Positions 21,274 through 21,326 of a stretch of 21,326 bases of DNA are shown piece by piece. The DNA is from Blepharisma japonicum (taxonomy: Eukaryota > Ciliophora > Heterotrichea > Heterotrichida > Blepharismidae): NCBI GenBank assembly GCA_949751835.1, contig CATKHK010000191.1:1-21326 (forward strand), written 5' to 3'. The position numbers and the translations under genes are program-made. Numbering within the stretch: the first letter of the stretch is position 1; the number at the start of each line of letters is the position of its first letter. The notes under the pieces were generated by a model, which was given only the letters and a program-made list of their open reading frames with translations, did no database searches and had not been told where the DNA came from.

Positions 21274-21326
21274 TTAGGGTGTTAGGGTGTTAGGGTGTTA
21301 GGGTGTTAGGGTGTTAGGGTGTTAGG
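21274..21326 (+). repeat. Telomere: (TTAGGGTG)n, right chromosome end
   Basis: 53 bp of perfect 8-bp repeat TTAGGGTG (6.6 copies) running to the last base, with the G-rich strand 3' outward, as at a right-hand chromosome end. It is the heterotrich-type repeat (CCCTAACA when read inward). The junction with unique DNA is at about 21273/21274, which marks the telomere addition site. Confidence 0.96.

Noticed and set aside
1-21326. CRISPR array, bacterial operon, Shine-Dalgarno sites or phage genes
   Set aside because: None seen; the code, telomere and domain types are those of a ciliate macronuclear chromosome.

Overview
The window is the right-hand end of a macronuclear chromosome from a heterotrich ciliate, most likely Blepharisma. 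Three observations support this. (1) It ends at 21326 in about 6.6 copies of the 8-mer TTAGGGTG, the heterotrich telomere repeat (CCCTAACA on the other strand). (2) All three large reading frames stay open for hundreds to thousands of codons only if TGA is read as Trp. TAA and TAG act as stops, which is the code described for Blepharisma; Stentor has the same telomere repeat but the standard code. (3) DNA is AT-rich, genes are compact, and no long introns are needed. All translations were done by hand, and no database search was possible.

Layout. 1-1792 (minus): 5' part of a WD40/beta-propeller protein that runs off the left edge. 1793-3946: a 2.15 kb AT-rich spacer carrying a decayed retroviral-type integrase (minus, about 2632-3492) with its DD35E triad still visible. 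3947-16096 (plus): one continuous frame of 4,049 sense codons broken by a single TAA at 9170-9172. It encodes a giant secreted/cell-surface protein with a signal peptide, ten LamG/ConA-like modules alternating with Cys-rich modules, and a C-terminal block of about seven membrane segments. 16097-18632: a short 23-bp tandem repeat, gene relics including a frameshifted Kelch-type copy, and a GC-raised stretch with no resolvable gene. 18633-20390 (plus): an intact B-box/coiled-coil/Kelch (TRIM-like) protein, apparently the living paralogue of the Kelch relic. 20391-21273: subtelomeric sequence with a coiled-coil gene relic. 21274-21326: telomere.

The genes do not form an operon or an obvious pathway. 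The main points of interest are the giant modular receptor-like gene and how it expanded (two-module duplications of about 2.05 kb), its single internal TAA, and the distal decay zone. Two of the relics there keep their frame over long stretches and are interrupted only by TAA/TAG.
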